This document shows, piece by piece, positions 51,344 to 60,282 of a DNA stretch of 64,000 nt. The stretch lies in the NCBI GenBank assembly GCA_963665395.2, contig OY762251.1, positions 992,001 through 1,056,000 of the forward strand, written 5' to 3'. How positions within the stretch are numbered: the first letter of the stretch is position 1; the number at the start of each line of letters is the position of its first letter. This DNA is from Bin87 sp963665395. GTDB taxonomy: Bacteria > Chloroflexota > Dehalococcoidia > Lucifugimonadales > UBA3495. The notes below the pieces were generated by a model. It was not told the origin of the DNA, made no database searches, and worked only from the letters and a program-made list of their open reading frames with translations. A program made the position numbers and the translations under genes.

Positions 51344-52294
51344 TTACGATGCGTCGGCGGCCCCTTTGCGGATGGTTTGCGGGTCGGACAGGGTCATGGC
51401 CTCCACGCCGGGGTCGATGCGACGGACCAGGCTGGACAGGACGCGGGCCGGGCCGAATTCGACAAAACGGTTCACGCCGGCGTCAACCATGAAACGCACG
51501 GAATGTTTCCACATTACGCAGTTGCAGAGGCCGGTGAGGAGTTCCTGCCGAGCCTGTTCGGAGTTGACGATGGCAGTACCCGTCGAGTTGGCGATCACCG
51601 GGAACGTCGGGTCCTGCAGCGCGATGTTGTCAATGGCATCGGTCAGTCCCTCCTGGGCCAGTTCCATCAGGCGAGAATGGAACGCGCCGCTGACGGCCAG
51701 GGGGACGACCTTCTTCGCGCCCCGGGCCGAGGCCAGATCCATGGCGCGGGCGAGAGCCATTTTGTCCCCGCTAACGACGATCTGGTCATCGGAGTTGATG
51801 TTGGCCATTTCAACGCCGGCGTCCTGGGCTACCTGGGCCACGGTGTACTCATCCAGGCCGATGATGGCGGCCATGGAGCCGGGGCGGGCTTCGGATGCTT
51901 CGTGCATCAGCCGGCCCCGCTCGCGGACGAGACGAATACCATCCCTGAACTCCATGACGCCGCCGACCACCATGGAGGTGTACTCGCCGAGGCTGTGGCC
52001 GGCCACGGCGGCGGGTCGGGGGGCCTGGTTGCCCAGAAATTCCTGCCAGGCGCGCCAGATGGCGATGCTGACGGCCATGATGGCCGGCTGGGCGTGGGCC
52101 GTGTCCATCAGTTCGTCGGCCGGGCCTTCGAACATGATCCGGGAAAGGTTGATGCCCAGGCTGTCGTCCGCTTCCGCGAACACGTCGCGGGCGGCGGCAG
52201 AGGCTTCGCAGAGGTCGCGGCCCATGCCCACTTTCTGGGCGCCCTGGCCCGGAAAGATGTACGAATACACGGGAGCTCGCGCGATGTCAGACAT
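51344..52294 (-). CDS. fabD: Malonyl-CoA:ACP transacylase
   Basis: 316 residues from ATG 52294 (AGGAG upstream); ATG 52324 is an alternative. Motifs: YIFPGQGAQKVGMG, the nucleophile elbow VAGHSLGEYTS, and the partner His in SGAFHSRLM. It loads malonate onto ACP. rpmF and DUF177 precede it, as in many bacteria, though plsX is not in the window. Confidence 0.94.
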   Translation of the reverse strand: MSDIARAPVYSYIFPGQGAQKVGMGRDLCEASAAARDVFAEADDSLGINLSRIMFEGPADELMDTAHAQPAIMAVSIAIWRAWQEFLGNQAPRPAAVAGHSLGEYTSMVVGGVMEFRDGIRLVRERGRLMHEASEARPGSMAAIIGLDEYTVAQVAQDAGVEMANINSDDQIVVSGDKMALARAMDLASARGAKKVVPLAVSGAFHSRLMELAQEGLTDAIDNIALQDPTFPVIANSTGTAIVNSEQARQELLTGLCNCVMWKHSVRFMVDAGVNRFVEFGPARVLSSLVRRIDPGVEAMTLSDPQTIRKGAADAS

Positions 52295-52383
52295 ACTCAC
52301 CACATCTCCTGGCAAGATAGCCATAACTGAGTGTCGGGGTTAAAGGTAGGGTAGGGAGGGGTTCCCCGAAAAGTTTTCCGCCG

Positions 52384-52563
52384 TCATACGGCGACGGCGC
52401 GTCCACGGTAGTATCCACATTCCGGGCAGGCGGCATGGGGTCGCTTGGCGGCCCGGCAGCGCGGACAGCGCGCCGGGTGCATTGTCCGCAGCCGGTAGGC
52501 CGGAGACGACAGGCGGCGCCCCTTGCGGGCTCGGGTCAATTTCTTGTTCGGCAGTGCGCCCAT
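52384..52563 (-). CDS. rpmF: 50S ribosomal protein bL32
   Basis: 59 residues from ATG 52563 (MGALPNKKLTRARKGRRL). The zinc-ribbon cysteines CPRC...CPEC are present, the zinc-containing form of bL32. It is downstream of DUF177 and upstream of fabD. A 10-residue longer reading is out of line with the family. Confidence 0.93.
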   Translation of the reverse strand: MGALPNKKLTRARKGRRLSSPAYRLRTMHPARCPRCRAAKRPHAACPECGYYRGRAVAV

Positions 52564-52641
52564 TTTCAATACCATCGTCGGCGCGTCGGGCATCCCGGAC
52601 CATGCGCCGGGAAAGGGGCCGTCGGGCCGGCGTCCTTTGTT

Positions 52642-53163
52642 TCAGGTTTGCGGTTCTGTGATCAATGCGCGTAGGGCAGCCCATCTGGGATCAATGTCCC
52701 GGGCATAACAATCGCACTCGGCTACATTGCGGTCGACGCCGCAACGGTCGCAGATTCCCACGCAGTTGGGTTTGCAGAGCGGTTTCATCGGCAGTGTGGC
52801 CAAGGCGGACTGGCGGGTGGCCTCGGCCAGATCCAGGACGTGATCGACGCTAATGTAAAGACCCTCCCAATCGTCGGGAGGGAGCAAACGGCGACCCGTT
52901 CTGACGTCAACTTCGGGGAAATACTCTTCGTCCAGCTCCAGCTCCAAACTCCGGTGGAAATCGGCAAGGCAACGGCTACAGTCCTGGGAAATCCGTACCG
53001 TCAAGTCAGCCTGTACCCAGATGCCTTGATGCGTGCGAACAAATTTGACGTCGCCGGTAACGTGATTCATGAATTGCTCAGCATCGTTCACGGCCTCCGC
53101 AATGCTGAACTGGCGTTGGGAGCCGATGGGTTCTTTCAGCAACTGCGACACATTATAATTCAT
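52642..53163 (-). CDS. DUF177/YceD family protein
   Basis: 173 residues. YceD signature: TVRISQDCSRCLADFHRSLELELDEEYF and the C-terminal CKPNCVGICDRCG, a metal-binding Cys set. The family is linked to 23S rRNA accumulation and almost always precedes rpmF, as here. Leading gene of the leftward block. Confidence 0.9.
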   Translation of the reverse strand: MNYNVSQLLKEPIGSQRQFSIAEAVNDAEQFMNHVTGDVKFVRTHQGIWVQADLTVRISQDCSRCLADFHRSLELELDEEYFPEVDVRTGRRLLPPDDWEGLYISVDHVLDLAEATRQSALATLPMKPLCKPNCVGICDRCGVDRNVAECDCYARDIDPRWAALRALITEPQT

Positions 53164-53346
53164 GGCTGAACTGGCCCTCGGCGGCGGAAGGTGGCCGATT
53201 TGCGCCGTAAATTATAGTCCTGGGTCAAAATAACCGCAAGGCAACCCGGAAACGCCATTGCGCGGTTTTAGGCAATTTTTGCGACTGCCACCCCAAGACT
53301 CGGCGTTCCGACGACGTTGGAGGCGCTGGCCGGGGGCCGGCGATTT

Positions 53347-53763
53347 TTAACCGTCGGATACGCTCGTATTGATGTATTCGATAATATCGTTGGTGGAAGT
53401 TCCGGGGCCGAAAACCGCCGATACGCCCATGTTAGCCAGCGGTTCCCGGTCTTCCTCCGGAACGATGCCGCCGAGCACCACCAGCACGTCGTCCATGCCC
53501 TGCTCCCCCAGCAACCGCATTACTTCGGGCATCAGTTCCATATGCGCCCCGGAAAGAATGCTCAAGCCCAGGACGGATACGTCTTCCTGGGCGGCGGCCT
53601 GCACCACCATCTGCGGCGTCTGCCGTATGCCGGTGTAGATGACCTCCATGCCGGCGTCGCGCAGGGCGCGGGCGATAACCTTGGCACCCCGGTCATGCCC
53701 ATCCAATCCCGGCTTGGCGACGAGGACGCGAATGGGGTTGGTCCGTTGGGTAGTCACTGGCAT
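53347..53763 (-). CDS. Cobalamin-binding domain protein (methylmalonyl-CoA mutase small-domain type)
   Basis: 138 residues from ATG 53763. The B12 motif is VLVAKPGLDGHDRGAKVIARAL with the lower-axial His, followed by TGIRQTPQMVVQAA and LGLSILSGAHM. A free-standing B12 subunit normally pairs with a separately encoded mutase catalytic subunit (as in two-part acyl-CoA mutases), which is not in the window. Confidence 0.9.
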   Translation of the reverse strand: MPVTTQRTNPIRVLVAKPGLDGHDRGAKVIARALRDAGMEVIYTGIRQTPQMVVQAAAQEDVSVLGLSILSGAHMELMPEVMRLLGEQGMDDVLVVLGGIVPEEDREPLANMGVSAVFGPGTSTNDIIEYINTSVSDG

Positions 53764-53920
53764 TGGCCCGGAAGCAGAGGCCGGCGTAGCGGCCCGCAAT
53801 GGCGTTGAATCATTTTCGCAGATGGTCGTCGTGGGCGCAACGCCGGCACGAAGTTTTCGCGCGCAGCCTGATATACTGAGCTCAGCAGATTGATACCTGT
53901 TCAGAGCATTCGGTGTGATT

Positions 53921-54763
53921 ATGCCAGACGACGAAGAACGACCTGCGGGCAACCCGACGCCGGAAAGGGTTGACATCGACAGCAGGATAGATGCGGTTGT
54001 TACAGCGGTCGCGCAACTTGCCGAGCGGCAAGCGCAGACTGATGCCGCGATCTCGCAACTTGCCGAGCGGCAAGCGGAGACTAACGCTACGGTCGCGCAA
54101 CTTGCCGAGCAGCAAGCGGAGACTAACGCTACGGTCGCGCAACTTGCCGAGCGGCAAGTGCAGACTGATGCCGCGATCTCGCAACTTGCCGAGCGGCAAG
54201 CGGAGACTAGTGCAACAGTCGCGCAACTTGCCGAGCAGCAAGCGGAGACTAGTGCAACAGTCGCGCAACTTGCCGAGCAGCAAGCGGAGACTGATGCCGC
54301 GACGGCTGAACGTTTCGCCAGAATAGACCGGGATTTGGGTTACCTGAAAGGCGCGCACGCCGCGAATGCCGCCCAACGCAGCGCCAGCCTGATCGCGGAC
54401 GATTTGAGCTACGAAATGATCATCCAATTGCCGCGAGAGGAACTCATCGGGTTCTCCAAAATCGCACGGGACAGCGGCAAGCCGGCCAACGACGTACGCA
54501 GTTTTCGTGATGCCGACCTCATCATGCTGGTGAAGGACGCCAAAGGTTATCCGGCGTACATCGCCGTAGAGGCTTCGTTCACCGTTAACAACAGAGACAT
54601 CGAACGGGCCAAGCGCAACGCCGACTATCTATATGAGTTCACCGGATTGCCCGCGGTGGGTGTGGTAGCCGGAGTGGATATTGCCGATGGCCGGCTCCGA
54701 AACGCGGCGGCCGTCGGCGTCCATTGCTACCTGATCCCAGTCAAACACTTGCAAGCAGAGTAA
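53921..54763 (+). CDS. Coiled-coil protein with seven 14-residue repeats and PD-(D/E)XK-like C-terminal domain
   Basis: 280 residues from ATG 53921 (GTG 53915 alternative). Residues from about 32 to 129 are seven copies of a 14-residue unit such as QLAERQAETNATVA, encoded by 42-bp direct repeats (54014-54307); this will form a long coiled coil. The C-terminal domain (YIAVEASFTVNNRDIERAKR) matches the protein at 18662. Function unknown; the repeat may tether a nuclease-like domain. Confidence 0.65.
   Translation: MPDDEERPAGNPTPERVDIDSRIDAVVTAVAQLAERQAQTDAAISQLAERQAETNATVAQLAEQQAETNATVAQLAERQVQTDAAISQLAERQAETSATVAQLAEQQAETSATVAQLAEQQAETDAATAERFARIDRDLGYLKGAHAANAAQRSASLIADDLSYEMIIQLPREELIGFSKIARDSGKPANDVRSFRDADLIMLVKDAKGYPAYIAVEASFTVNNRDIERAKRNADYLYEFTGLPAVGVVAGVDIADGRLRNAAAVGVHCYLIPVKHLQAE
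54014..54307 (+). repeat. Seven tandem 42-bp coding repeats
   Basis: In-frame direct repeats based on CAACTTGCCGAGCGGCAAGC, with variants at two codons per unit. The exchange of CGG/CAG and the alternation of variants indicate recent unequal recombination. Confidence 0.85.
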
Positions 54764-54793
54764 CGGTGCTGCTTTTGAGCCTCAAAACTGCAA

Positions 54794-54819
54794 GATCGGC
54801 CCACCCTGGTGGGCCGATC
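54794..54819. terminator. Bidirectional terminator hairpin
   Basis: Perfect inverted repeat GATCGGCCCACC-CT-GGTGGGCCGATC between the convergent genes ending at 54763 and 54844. Twelve base pairs, very stable. Confidence 0.8.
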
Positions 54820-54843
54820 AAGTCTAATAGCGTGGAGGGTTTA

Positions 54844-55887
54844 TCACTCACTCTGCGCCTCGCCCTCGTACCGGCTCTCGAAATAGGGAATGACGCTGTC
54901 GCCCATCTGCTCCACCACCCGCATGGCCATGCGCGCGTCCATGCCGGGATACCAGATGCGGAACATGAAGTGGTTGGCGCCGACCCGCTGGTGGTGGTCC
55001 TCAATCTGCTGGATGACCTCCTCGCTGCTGCCCAGGATGAAGCGGTCCCGCGCCAGCTCCTCGAAGGGTATGCGGAAGTCCTCCTCGCCCGGCAGCGCCT
55101 TGTCCTGGCCCCAATCGGCATAAGCCTGGTACTTGGCCTCCATGTAAGGCTGGGCGTTGCGCACCGCCTCCTCGTGGGTGGGGGCAATGTGCATCTCCTT
55201 GATAATGGGCATTTCCGGCGGCATCTCCTTGCCGCCGGCCGCCAGACCTTCCTTGTATATGGCGGTCTGCCGTTCCAGCGTCTCCAGCGTGGCGTGAGGG
55301 TTCACGAACCAGGGCAGCCCCAGCTCCCCGGCGCGACGAACCACGGTATCAAAGTTGGCCGCCACCCAGACGGGCGGGTGCGGCTCCTGCACCGGCCGGA
55401 TGGCGCAGGTGGCGTTGTCCAGGTTGAAGTGTCTCCCGTGGAAAGTTACCTCGTCTTCCGTCCACAGCCGCTGCACCAGCTCCAGGCATTCCAGGAACCG
55501 GCCCACCCGGTGCCGGCGTTCCACGTTGAACGCCTGGTACTCAATGTCCCGGTAGCCCAGGCCCACGCCCAGCACCACGCGCCCCTCGCTGATGACGTCC
55601 AGCGTTGCCACCGTTTCGGCCACGTCTGCCGGCGAGTACAGGGGCAACAGCAGGATGGACAGCACCAACTGCATATCGCCGGAATCGGCGGCCAGCCGGG
55701 CCAGCAGCGGTATGCTCTGCAGGTTCTGGTACGGCGGCGAGAGAAAGTGCTGCCCGCAGGCAATGGAACTGAACCCGGCGTCCCGGGCCAGCTTGGTCAA
55801 TTCCACCGTCTCGTGGAACCGTTGGGTAGCCGAATCGGTGGCCGGGTGCTGGGGCATCGCCATAATGCCGAATTTCATCGCTGACAC
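54844..55887 (-). CDS. Luciferase-like monooxygenase, F420/flavin type
   Basis: 347 residues. LLM barrel with KFGIMAMPQHPATDSATQRF, GFSSIACGQHFLSPPYQN and GRVVLGVGLGYRDIEYQAF; the GQHFL loop and GLGY segment are cofactor-site elements. Probably flavin- or F420-linked oxidation; the substrate is unknown. Transcribed toward the hairpin at 54794. Confidence 0.86.
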   Translation of the reverse strand: MSAMKFGIMAMPQHPATDSATQRFHETVELTKLARDAGFSSIACGQHFLSPPYQNLQSIPLLARLAADSGDMQLVLSILLLPLYSPADVAETVATLDVISEGRVVLGVGLGYRDIEYQAFNVERRHRVGRFLECLELVQRLWTEDEVTFHGRHFNLDNATCAIRPVQEPHPPVWVAANFDTVVRRAGELGLPWFVNPHATLETLERQTAIYKEGLAAGGKEMPPEMPIIKEMHIAPTHEEAVRNAQPYMEAKYQAYADWGQDKALPGEEDFRIPFEELARDRFILGSSEEVIQQIEDHHQRVGANHFMFRIWYPGMDARMAMRVVEQMGDSVIPYFESRYEGEAQSE

Positions 55888-56050
55888 TCCAATATGAAAA
55901 CGCGGCCTGGCTCTGGCCGACCGACGCTAGTTCGGACAACAAGGCTACGGGTCAGCGGCCACCCTGTCAACGCACTGACTAGAGCTATCGCACGGCCGGT
56001 TGGAAGCCCGTCATCCCAGCCCCTACCGCTCAGTTCCCTCTACCGTCATT

Positions 56051-56287
56051 TGTATGTTGCGTATGCCCCATAGATTGGCCAATCTATGGGGGAGGCTGAG
56101 GGGCGCGTCGTCCGTCATTGGGCGGGCTGGGCTAACGCCCGGCGGCGCCGCGCCGGAGTAGGACACCCCTCAGGCCAATGCGCAACCGCCAGCTCCGAAC
56201 GGATACCTGGGACCCGAGGCCCGCATCGCAAGTGTGGAGGGAGGACGGTTGCCGCGCCCATTATCGCCCCAGTGACCGGAGGCTGCA
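56051..56287 (+). ncRNA. Predicted IS110 bridge RNA region (second copy)
   Basis: Starts with the perfect palindrome CCCCATAGATTGG/CCAATCTATGGGG (56067-56092), a 5' stem-loop. Then CCGTCATT (56112-56119), identical to the left flank; a GC-rich hairpin; and GCCGGAGTA (56152-56160), the complement of the right-flank TACTCCGGC. Further on, ACGGATAC (56199-56206) equals the element's right end, as a donor guide would. RNA ends are not determined. Confidence 0.65.
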
Positions 56288-57235
56288 ATGACCCACATAG
56301 TCGGCATCGACGTGAGCAAAGCCCATCTGGACGTGTCGGTGGCGGCCGGCGCGCCGCGACGCTTCCCCAACACCGCGCCGGGCATCGGCGCTCTGCTGGC
56401 CTGGCTGGCAGACCGGGACATCGCGCGGGTGGTGTACGAACCCACCGGCGGCTACGAACGGCCCCTGGCTCAAGCCCTGACCGCGGCCGGGTTGCCCGCC
56501 TGCCGGGCCCACCCCAACCGAGTACGGGCCTACGCCCAGGCCTGTGGACTGTTGGCCAAGACCGACCGGCTGGACGCCCAAGTCCTGGCCCGCTACGGCG
56601 CCGCCTTTGACGGCCCCGAACTTCCCCAAGGGGAAGACGAACCGGTCCGGGCCGAGTTGCGGGACCTGCTGCGGCGCCGGGAACAACTGGTCCGACAGCG
56701 GGTGCAGGAACGCAACCGCCTGGACAAGGGGCTGTCCTCCAAAACGGCGGCCTCCACCCGACGCCACATCGCCTGGCTGGACGCTGAGATCTCCCAGCTG
56801 GACACCGATTACCAGGCCCTGCGGTCGGCCAGCCCAACACTGTCCCAGCAGGCCGAGCTGTACCGGAGCGTGCCCGGCATCGGCCTCTTGACCGCGGCCA
56901 CCCTGGTGGCGGAACTCCCCGAACTGGGCCAACTGGACGGCGGCGCCCTGACCGCGTTGAGCGGGCTGGCCCCCTGGGCCAAAGACAGCGGACGGCAACG
57001 GGGTCAGCGGCGCATCCGCGGCGGCCGGGGAACGGTGCGTCGGGTACTCTACATGGCGTCCCAGTCGGCGGCGCGATACCATCCGGACCTGAGCCCCTTT
57101 TATCAAGGCTTGTGTCAGCGCGGCAAGGCCAAGAAAGCGGCCCTGGTGGCGGTGATGCGGAAGCTGCTGCTGCAACTGAACGCCGTGGCCCGTCGGGGCA
57201 CGCCCTGGGTCGCCCAATACGCCCCCGCCACCTGA
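56288..57235 (+). CDS. IS110-family transposase (DEDD recombinase)
   Basis: 315 residues. RuvC-like start THIVGIDVSKAHLDVSVAA, VVYEPTGGYERPLAQAL, KTDRLDAQVLARYG; C-terminal LYRSVPGIGLLTAATLVAELPEL, LSGLAPWAKDSGRQRG and VLYMASQSAARYHPDL. Intact; same family as the gene at 21694, from a different subtype by sequence. ATG at 56288 is preceded by GACCGGAGG. Confidence 0.93.
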   Translation: MTHIVGIDVSKAHLDVSVAAGAPRRFPNTAPGIGALLAWLADRDIARVVYEPTGGYERPLAQALTAAGLPACRAHPNRVRAYAQACGLLAKTDRLDAQVLARYGAAFDGPELPQGEDEPVRAELRDLLRRREQLVRQRVQERNRLDKGLSSKTAASTRRHIAWLDAEISQLDTDYQALRSASPTLSQQAELYRSVPGIGLLTAATLVAELPELGQLDGGALTALSGLAPWAKDSGRQRGQRRIRGGRGTVRRVLYMASQSAARYHPDLSPFYQGLCQRGKAKKAALVAVMRKLLLQLNAVARRGTPWVAQYAPAT

Positions 57236-57261
57236 AAACCCTTGACACCCAACACGGATAC

Positions 57262-58065
57262 TCCGGCGAAAGCCGGAATCCAGTGTGCGAATTCGTTAGC
57301 CATGTTTCAGATTCGTTCACTGTTTAGCCGATGGCCTCCGGCCCCGTATCAAGCACGGGGACGGCTGTTCTTGCGCCGGAGTGACGAGGTTGCAATTTCA
57401 TATGCGGCGCCCCTGACCGACTGACACCACCCCCTTGACCCACCGCCGACCGAACATATATCCTGAACCCGTCTAGGCAAAACAGCTGTTTCCATCACGT
57501 TCTCAAAAGGCAGGATTTCACTTCGACGGCCAACCCCGTCAGTTTCCAAATCGCAACGGTCGCACTCGGCAAGGCTCTGTTAGACCCGACCCACCTCACC
57601 ATGATTGCCGGCTGGACCACCGGGACTGTCCGTGCCCGCGCGCCGGTGCGCCTCTGGCGTACTGAGTACACGAAAAAGTAGGGAAAAATAGTTGCGTACC
57701 CAACCGGCCGTATGCTGACAACGAAGTGTTGCCAAATCCGCCCCTGGCGGGCTGGCAAGTCCGCCAGGGGCGGAAAATCCTGCCTCCCAATCCCAACAAC
57801 CAGCCAACCAACCAAAAGGAGCCAAGCCACCGCAACACTCTCCCCAACCAACGAACCAACCCTGAAAATCCTCAAATCCGGTAAATCCTCATTCCGACCA
57901 TACCGCCCATACCGCGCCCCAAACCCGGGCGCGCGGTGAGTGGACCGAGACTGTGGCCCGATTGACAATGCCTGCCCCCGCCGCTAATATGCGCCGGCTA
58001 ATCTGGGAGCGGCCTACGCCCGCTCCTTTAACTCAACACTGTCCGTTAAGGAGGGACACGACGCC
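57262..58065. other. Non-coding stretch with repeat remnants
   Basis: Opens with the right part of the palindromic repeat split by IS110 (CTCCGGCGAAAGCCGG to about 57390) and includes a half copy of repeat family A (AATCCTCAAATCCGGTAAATC, about 57866-57898). An inverted repeat, CCGCCCCTGGCGG ... CCGCCAGGGGCGG, lies at 57738-57773. I find no gene; reading frames here have no family signature. Confidence 0.6.
57738..57773. terminator. Strong inverted repeat, possible terminator
   Basis: 13-bp arms CCGCCCCTGGCGG and CCGCCAGGGGCGG with a 10-nt loop, in the non-coding region before the solute-binding protein gene. No T-run follows, so terminator function is tentative. Confidence 0.45.
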
Positions 58066-60039
58066 ATGAGACCTTTTCACTTACCGCGGTTGCGGTTCTA
58101 TCAGCTGCTGATACCCGCGGCTGTTATCGCAATGATCGTCGGCGTGGCCTGCGGCGGCGCTGAAGCCCCGGCTCCGGCCAGCAGCAGCCCCAGCACGGCC
58201 GCCGATACATCCGCCGCGCCCACTTCGCCGCCGGCCGCTCCGGCCCAGGTTGGCGCAACCGCCACGCCATTGCCCACCCAGGCGCCGCCCGCCGCTGATG
58301 TGACCGGCGAAGGTCGCAAACTCGTTGTGCTCACCGAGTCCTTCGGCAACGAGGTGTGGGACCCCAAGTACGAGAGCGGCGACAAGCACGTCTGGCACTT
58401 CCCGCTCCACTCCCACCTGATCACCACCGACGACGAGCTGAACTACACCAAGGACGGCCTGGCTACCGACTGGTCGGTGTCCGAGGATGGCAACAGCATT
58501 TCCTGGACGATCCGGGAAGACGCCGTCTTTCATAACGGCGACCCGGTAACGGCGGAAGACGCCGCCTGGTATCTCCGCTACATCCAGGACGACGGCGCCC
58601 GCTCCGTGGTGCGCATCCGCATCTGGCGGCTGGTCGCTGCCGACGGTCCCAACGAGGACTATGAGGGCGACAACACCGACCGCGAGAAAGAGGGACACGC
58701 CCGCGTCACCGGCCCTAATGAAGTCACCATGACCTTTGTGCGGCCCACCCTCAACTTCATGGCCGACGTCAGCGAAGTTGGCGGCGGCACCGCCGGCGCC
58801 ATCATGTCGCAGTCCTACTTCGAGAGCCTGGGCAGCGATGACCAGTCCCGCTCCGACGGCCTCATCGCCAACCCGAACCCCGGCGCTTCCGGCCCCTTCG
58901 ACCTGGTGAACTTCGTCTCCGGCACCCAGATTGTCTATGAGAAGCGGGACGAGCACTTCATCCTGGACAAGCGCCCTTACCCCTTCGACACGCTGGAAAT
59001 CAACCTGGTCGCCGAGGCTGCTACCCGCAAGGCGGCGCTGCTCAGCGGCGAAGCCGACATTTCCCCCATTGACGTGGACTCCCGCGAGGAACTGGAAGCG
59101 TCCGGATTGCAGTACCGTTTCGGTCCTGAATCCACCGTCATCTGGATCAACGCTTGGAACTGCAGCAAGGACGCTCCGCAGAACCTGGGCTATGACCAGT
59201 CCCGCGCCCAGGACGACCAGGGCAACTACATCGGCGACCCGGTGGGAACTGAGTTGATGTGCCAGGATAAGCGCATCCGCCACGCCCTGGACTACGCCAT
59301 TGACAAGGAAGCCATCCAGGAACTGGTCGGCGGCCCCGAAATCTTCCACATCGCCGGCACCGCCGCCTCCGCGCCCTCCGGCATCGGATACCGCGCCGAC
59401 GGCACCCTGGACCCCTTCCCCTTCGATCCCGTCAAGGCCCGCGAACTCTTTGTTGAGGCCGGCTACAACGTTCCCGAGGTCAACACCGACGCCCTTACCG
59501 CGCCGGCGGTGACCAACCTGAAGGATCCGGTCATGCCCGGCGGCGGCGACGAGTGGAACGTCTGGACCTGGGAAGCCGGCGCCACCGTGCCCAAGATGCT
59601 GCAAATTGTTGAGTTCGTCTGCGACGACTGGAGCGTGTACCTGGGCCTCAACTGCAAGGTCAACGTTGGTGAGGAAGCCGCCATCAAGGACCGGCAGTAC
59701 GGTGGAGAAATCCCCGGCCAGTACCTGGTGCGCTCCAACGAGCACTCCTACGACACCGGCTCCAAGCTGATTGGGCGTTTCGGCGACCCGGCCGGTTCCT
59801 ACATCAGCTACGACCCGCTGGCCGAACCGCTGATCGCGACTGCCGTGGCGTCAACCAGCCCCGAAGCCCAGGAGGAGAACTACTACCAGGCCCTCCGCCA
59901 GGCCCATGAAGGCCACTGGGACTTCGCCCCCGGCTACTTGGACGCTCCCTATGCCATCAGCGCCCGCATCGACGACTGGCGGCCGCGCCCCTTGCGCCCG
60001 TCCCCCAGCGCCCTGTGGACCGTCCGTTGGTCCGAGTAA
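58066..60039 (+). CDS. ABC-type solute-binding lipoprotein (family 5, peptide/oligosaccharide type)
   Basis: 657 residues. Lipoprotein signal with GVACGG, an Ala/Pro linker, then the SBP family 5 fold: LTYTKDGLATDWSV-like region NYTKDGLATDWSVSEDGN, TIREDAVFHNGDPVTAEDA, RHALDYAIDKEAIQEL. It captures peptides or similar solutes outside the membrane. No permease or ATPase genes are adjacent, so it either serves a remote transporter or is an orphan. AAGGAGGG precedes the ATG. Confidence 0.88.
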   Translation: MRPFHLPRLRFYQLLIPAAVIAMIVGVACGGAEAPAPASSSPSTAADTSAAPTSPPAAPAQVGATATPLPTQAPPAADVTGEGRKLVVLTESFGNEVWDPKYESGDKHVWHFPLHSHLITTDDELNYTKDGLATDWSVSEDGNSISWTIREDAVFHNGDPVTAEDAAWYLRYIQDDGARSVVRIRIWRLVAADGPNEDYEGDNTDREKEGHARVTGPNEVTMTFVRPTLNFMADVSEVGGGTAGAIMSQSYFESLGSDDQSRSDGLIANPNPGASGPFDLVNFVSGTQIVYEKRDEHFILDKRPYPFDTLEINLVAEAATRKAALLSGEADISPIDVDSREELEASGLQYRFGPESTVIWINAWNCSKDAPQNLGYDQSRAQDDQGNYIGDPVGTELMCQDKRIRHALDYAIDKEAIQELVGGPEIFHIAGTAASAPSGIGYRADGTLDPFPFDPVKARELFVEAGYNVPEVNTDALTAPAVTNLKDPVMPGGGDEWNVWTWEAGATVPKMLQIVEFVCDDWSVYLGLNCKVNVGEEAAIKDRQYGGEIPGQYLVRSNEHSYDTGSKLIGRFGDPAGSYISYDPLAEPLIATAVASTSPEAQEENYYQALRQAHEGHWDFAPGYLDAPYAISARIDDWRPRPLRPSPSALWTVRWSE

Positions 60040-60066
60040 TCCTTTCCTGACGGATACCCGCGACCC

Positions 60067-60095
60067 TGTAGGGGCGACCGGCCGGTCGCCCCTAT
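60067..60095. terminator. Palindrome TGTAGGGGCGACC/GGTCGCCCCTA, likely terminator
   Basis: Perfect inverted repeat 28 bp after the solute-binding protein stop; GTAGGGGCGACCGG-CCGGTCGCCCCTA. The same palindrome is inside MITE D2 at 60160-60190 and, with another loop, at 20089. Confidence 0.65.
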
Positions 60096-60130
60096 GTTTC
60101 TTTGAAATGCAGTACAATTGTTGCCCGACC

Positions 60131-60242
60131 GGTAGCGTTGCAATTTAGGTGGTTTCACCTTGTAGGGGCGACCGGCCGGTCGCCCCTACCGGTGCCAGAA
60201 ACGGTGCTTGCCGGATCAAACCACCTAAAACGGAACGCTACC
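60131..60242. mobile_element. MITE D2, GGTAGCGTT ends, 9-bp duplication
   Basis: 112 bp from GGTAGCGTTGCAATTTAGG to CCTAAAACGGAACGCTACC, flanked by TGCCCGACC at 60122-60130 and 60243-60251. It encloses the TAGGGGCGACC palindrome. Same family as 29546-29678, which encloses a different palindrome. Confidence 0.9.
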
Positions 60243-60282
60243 TGCCCGACCAATCCAATTGACCGCAAAAGGACGGACCAAT

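Larger units (their letters stand above)
56051..57261 (+). mobile_element. IS110-family insertion sequence (second copy)
   Basis: About 1211 bp. The flanking repeat CCGTCATT / CTCCGGCGAAAGCCGG is interrupted at 56050 and resumes at 57262, which defines the element. The left end TGTATGTTG resembles that of the first copy (TGTATCTTG in its orientation). Contains one transposase and a 237-bp non-coding 5' end. Confidence 0.78.

Noticed and set aside
54014..54307. Direct 42-bp repeats as a possible CRISPR array
   Set aside because: The units are contiguous, in frame and encode a coiled coil; there are no unique spacers.
56115..57320. 401-codon minus-strand ORF over the second IS110
   Set aside because: Antisense to the transposase and Arg/Pro-rich; runs across the element boundary, so it cannot be an ancestral gene.
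57495..57968. 157-codon minus-strand ORF in the non-coding region
   Set aside because: It reads through repeat remnants and an inverted repeat; no RBS or recognisable domain.
58081..59745. 554-codon minus-strand ORF over the solute-binding protein
   Set aside because: Shadow of the real gene, which has a lipoprotein signal, RBS and family motifs.
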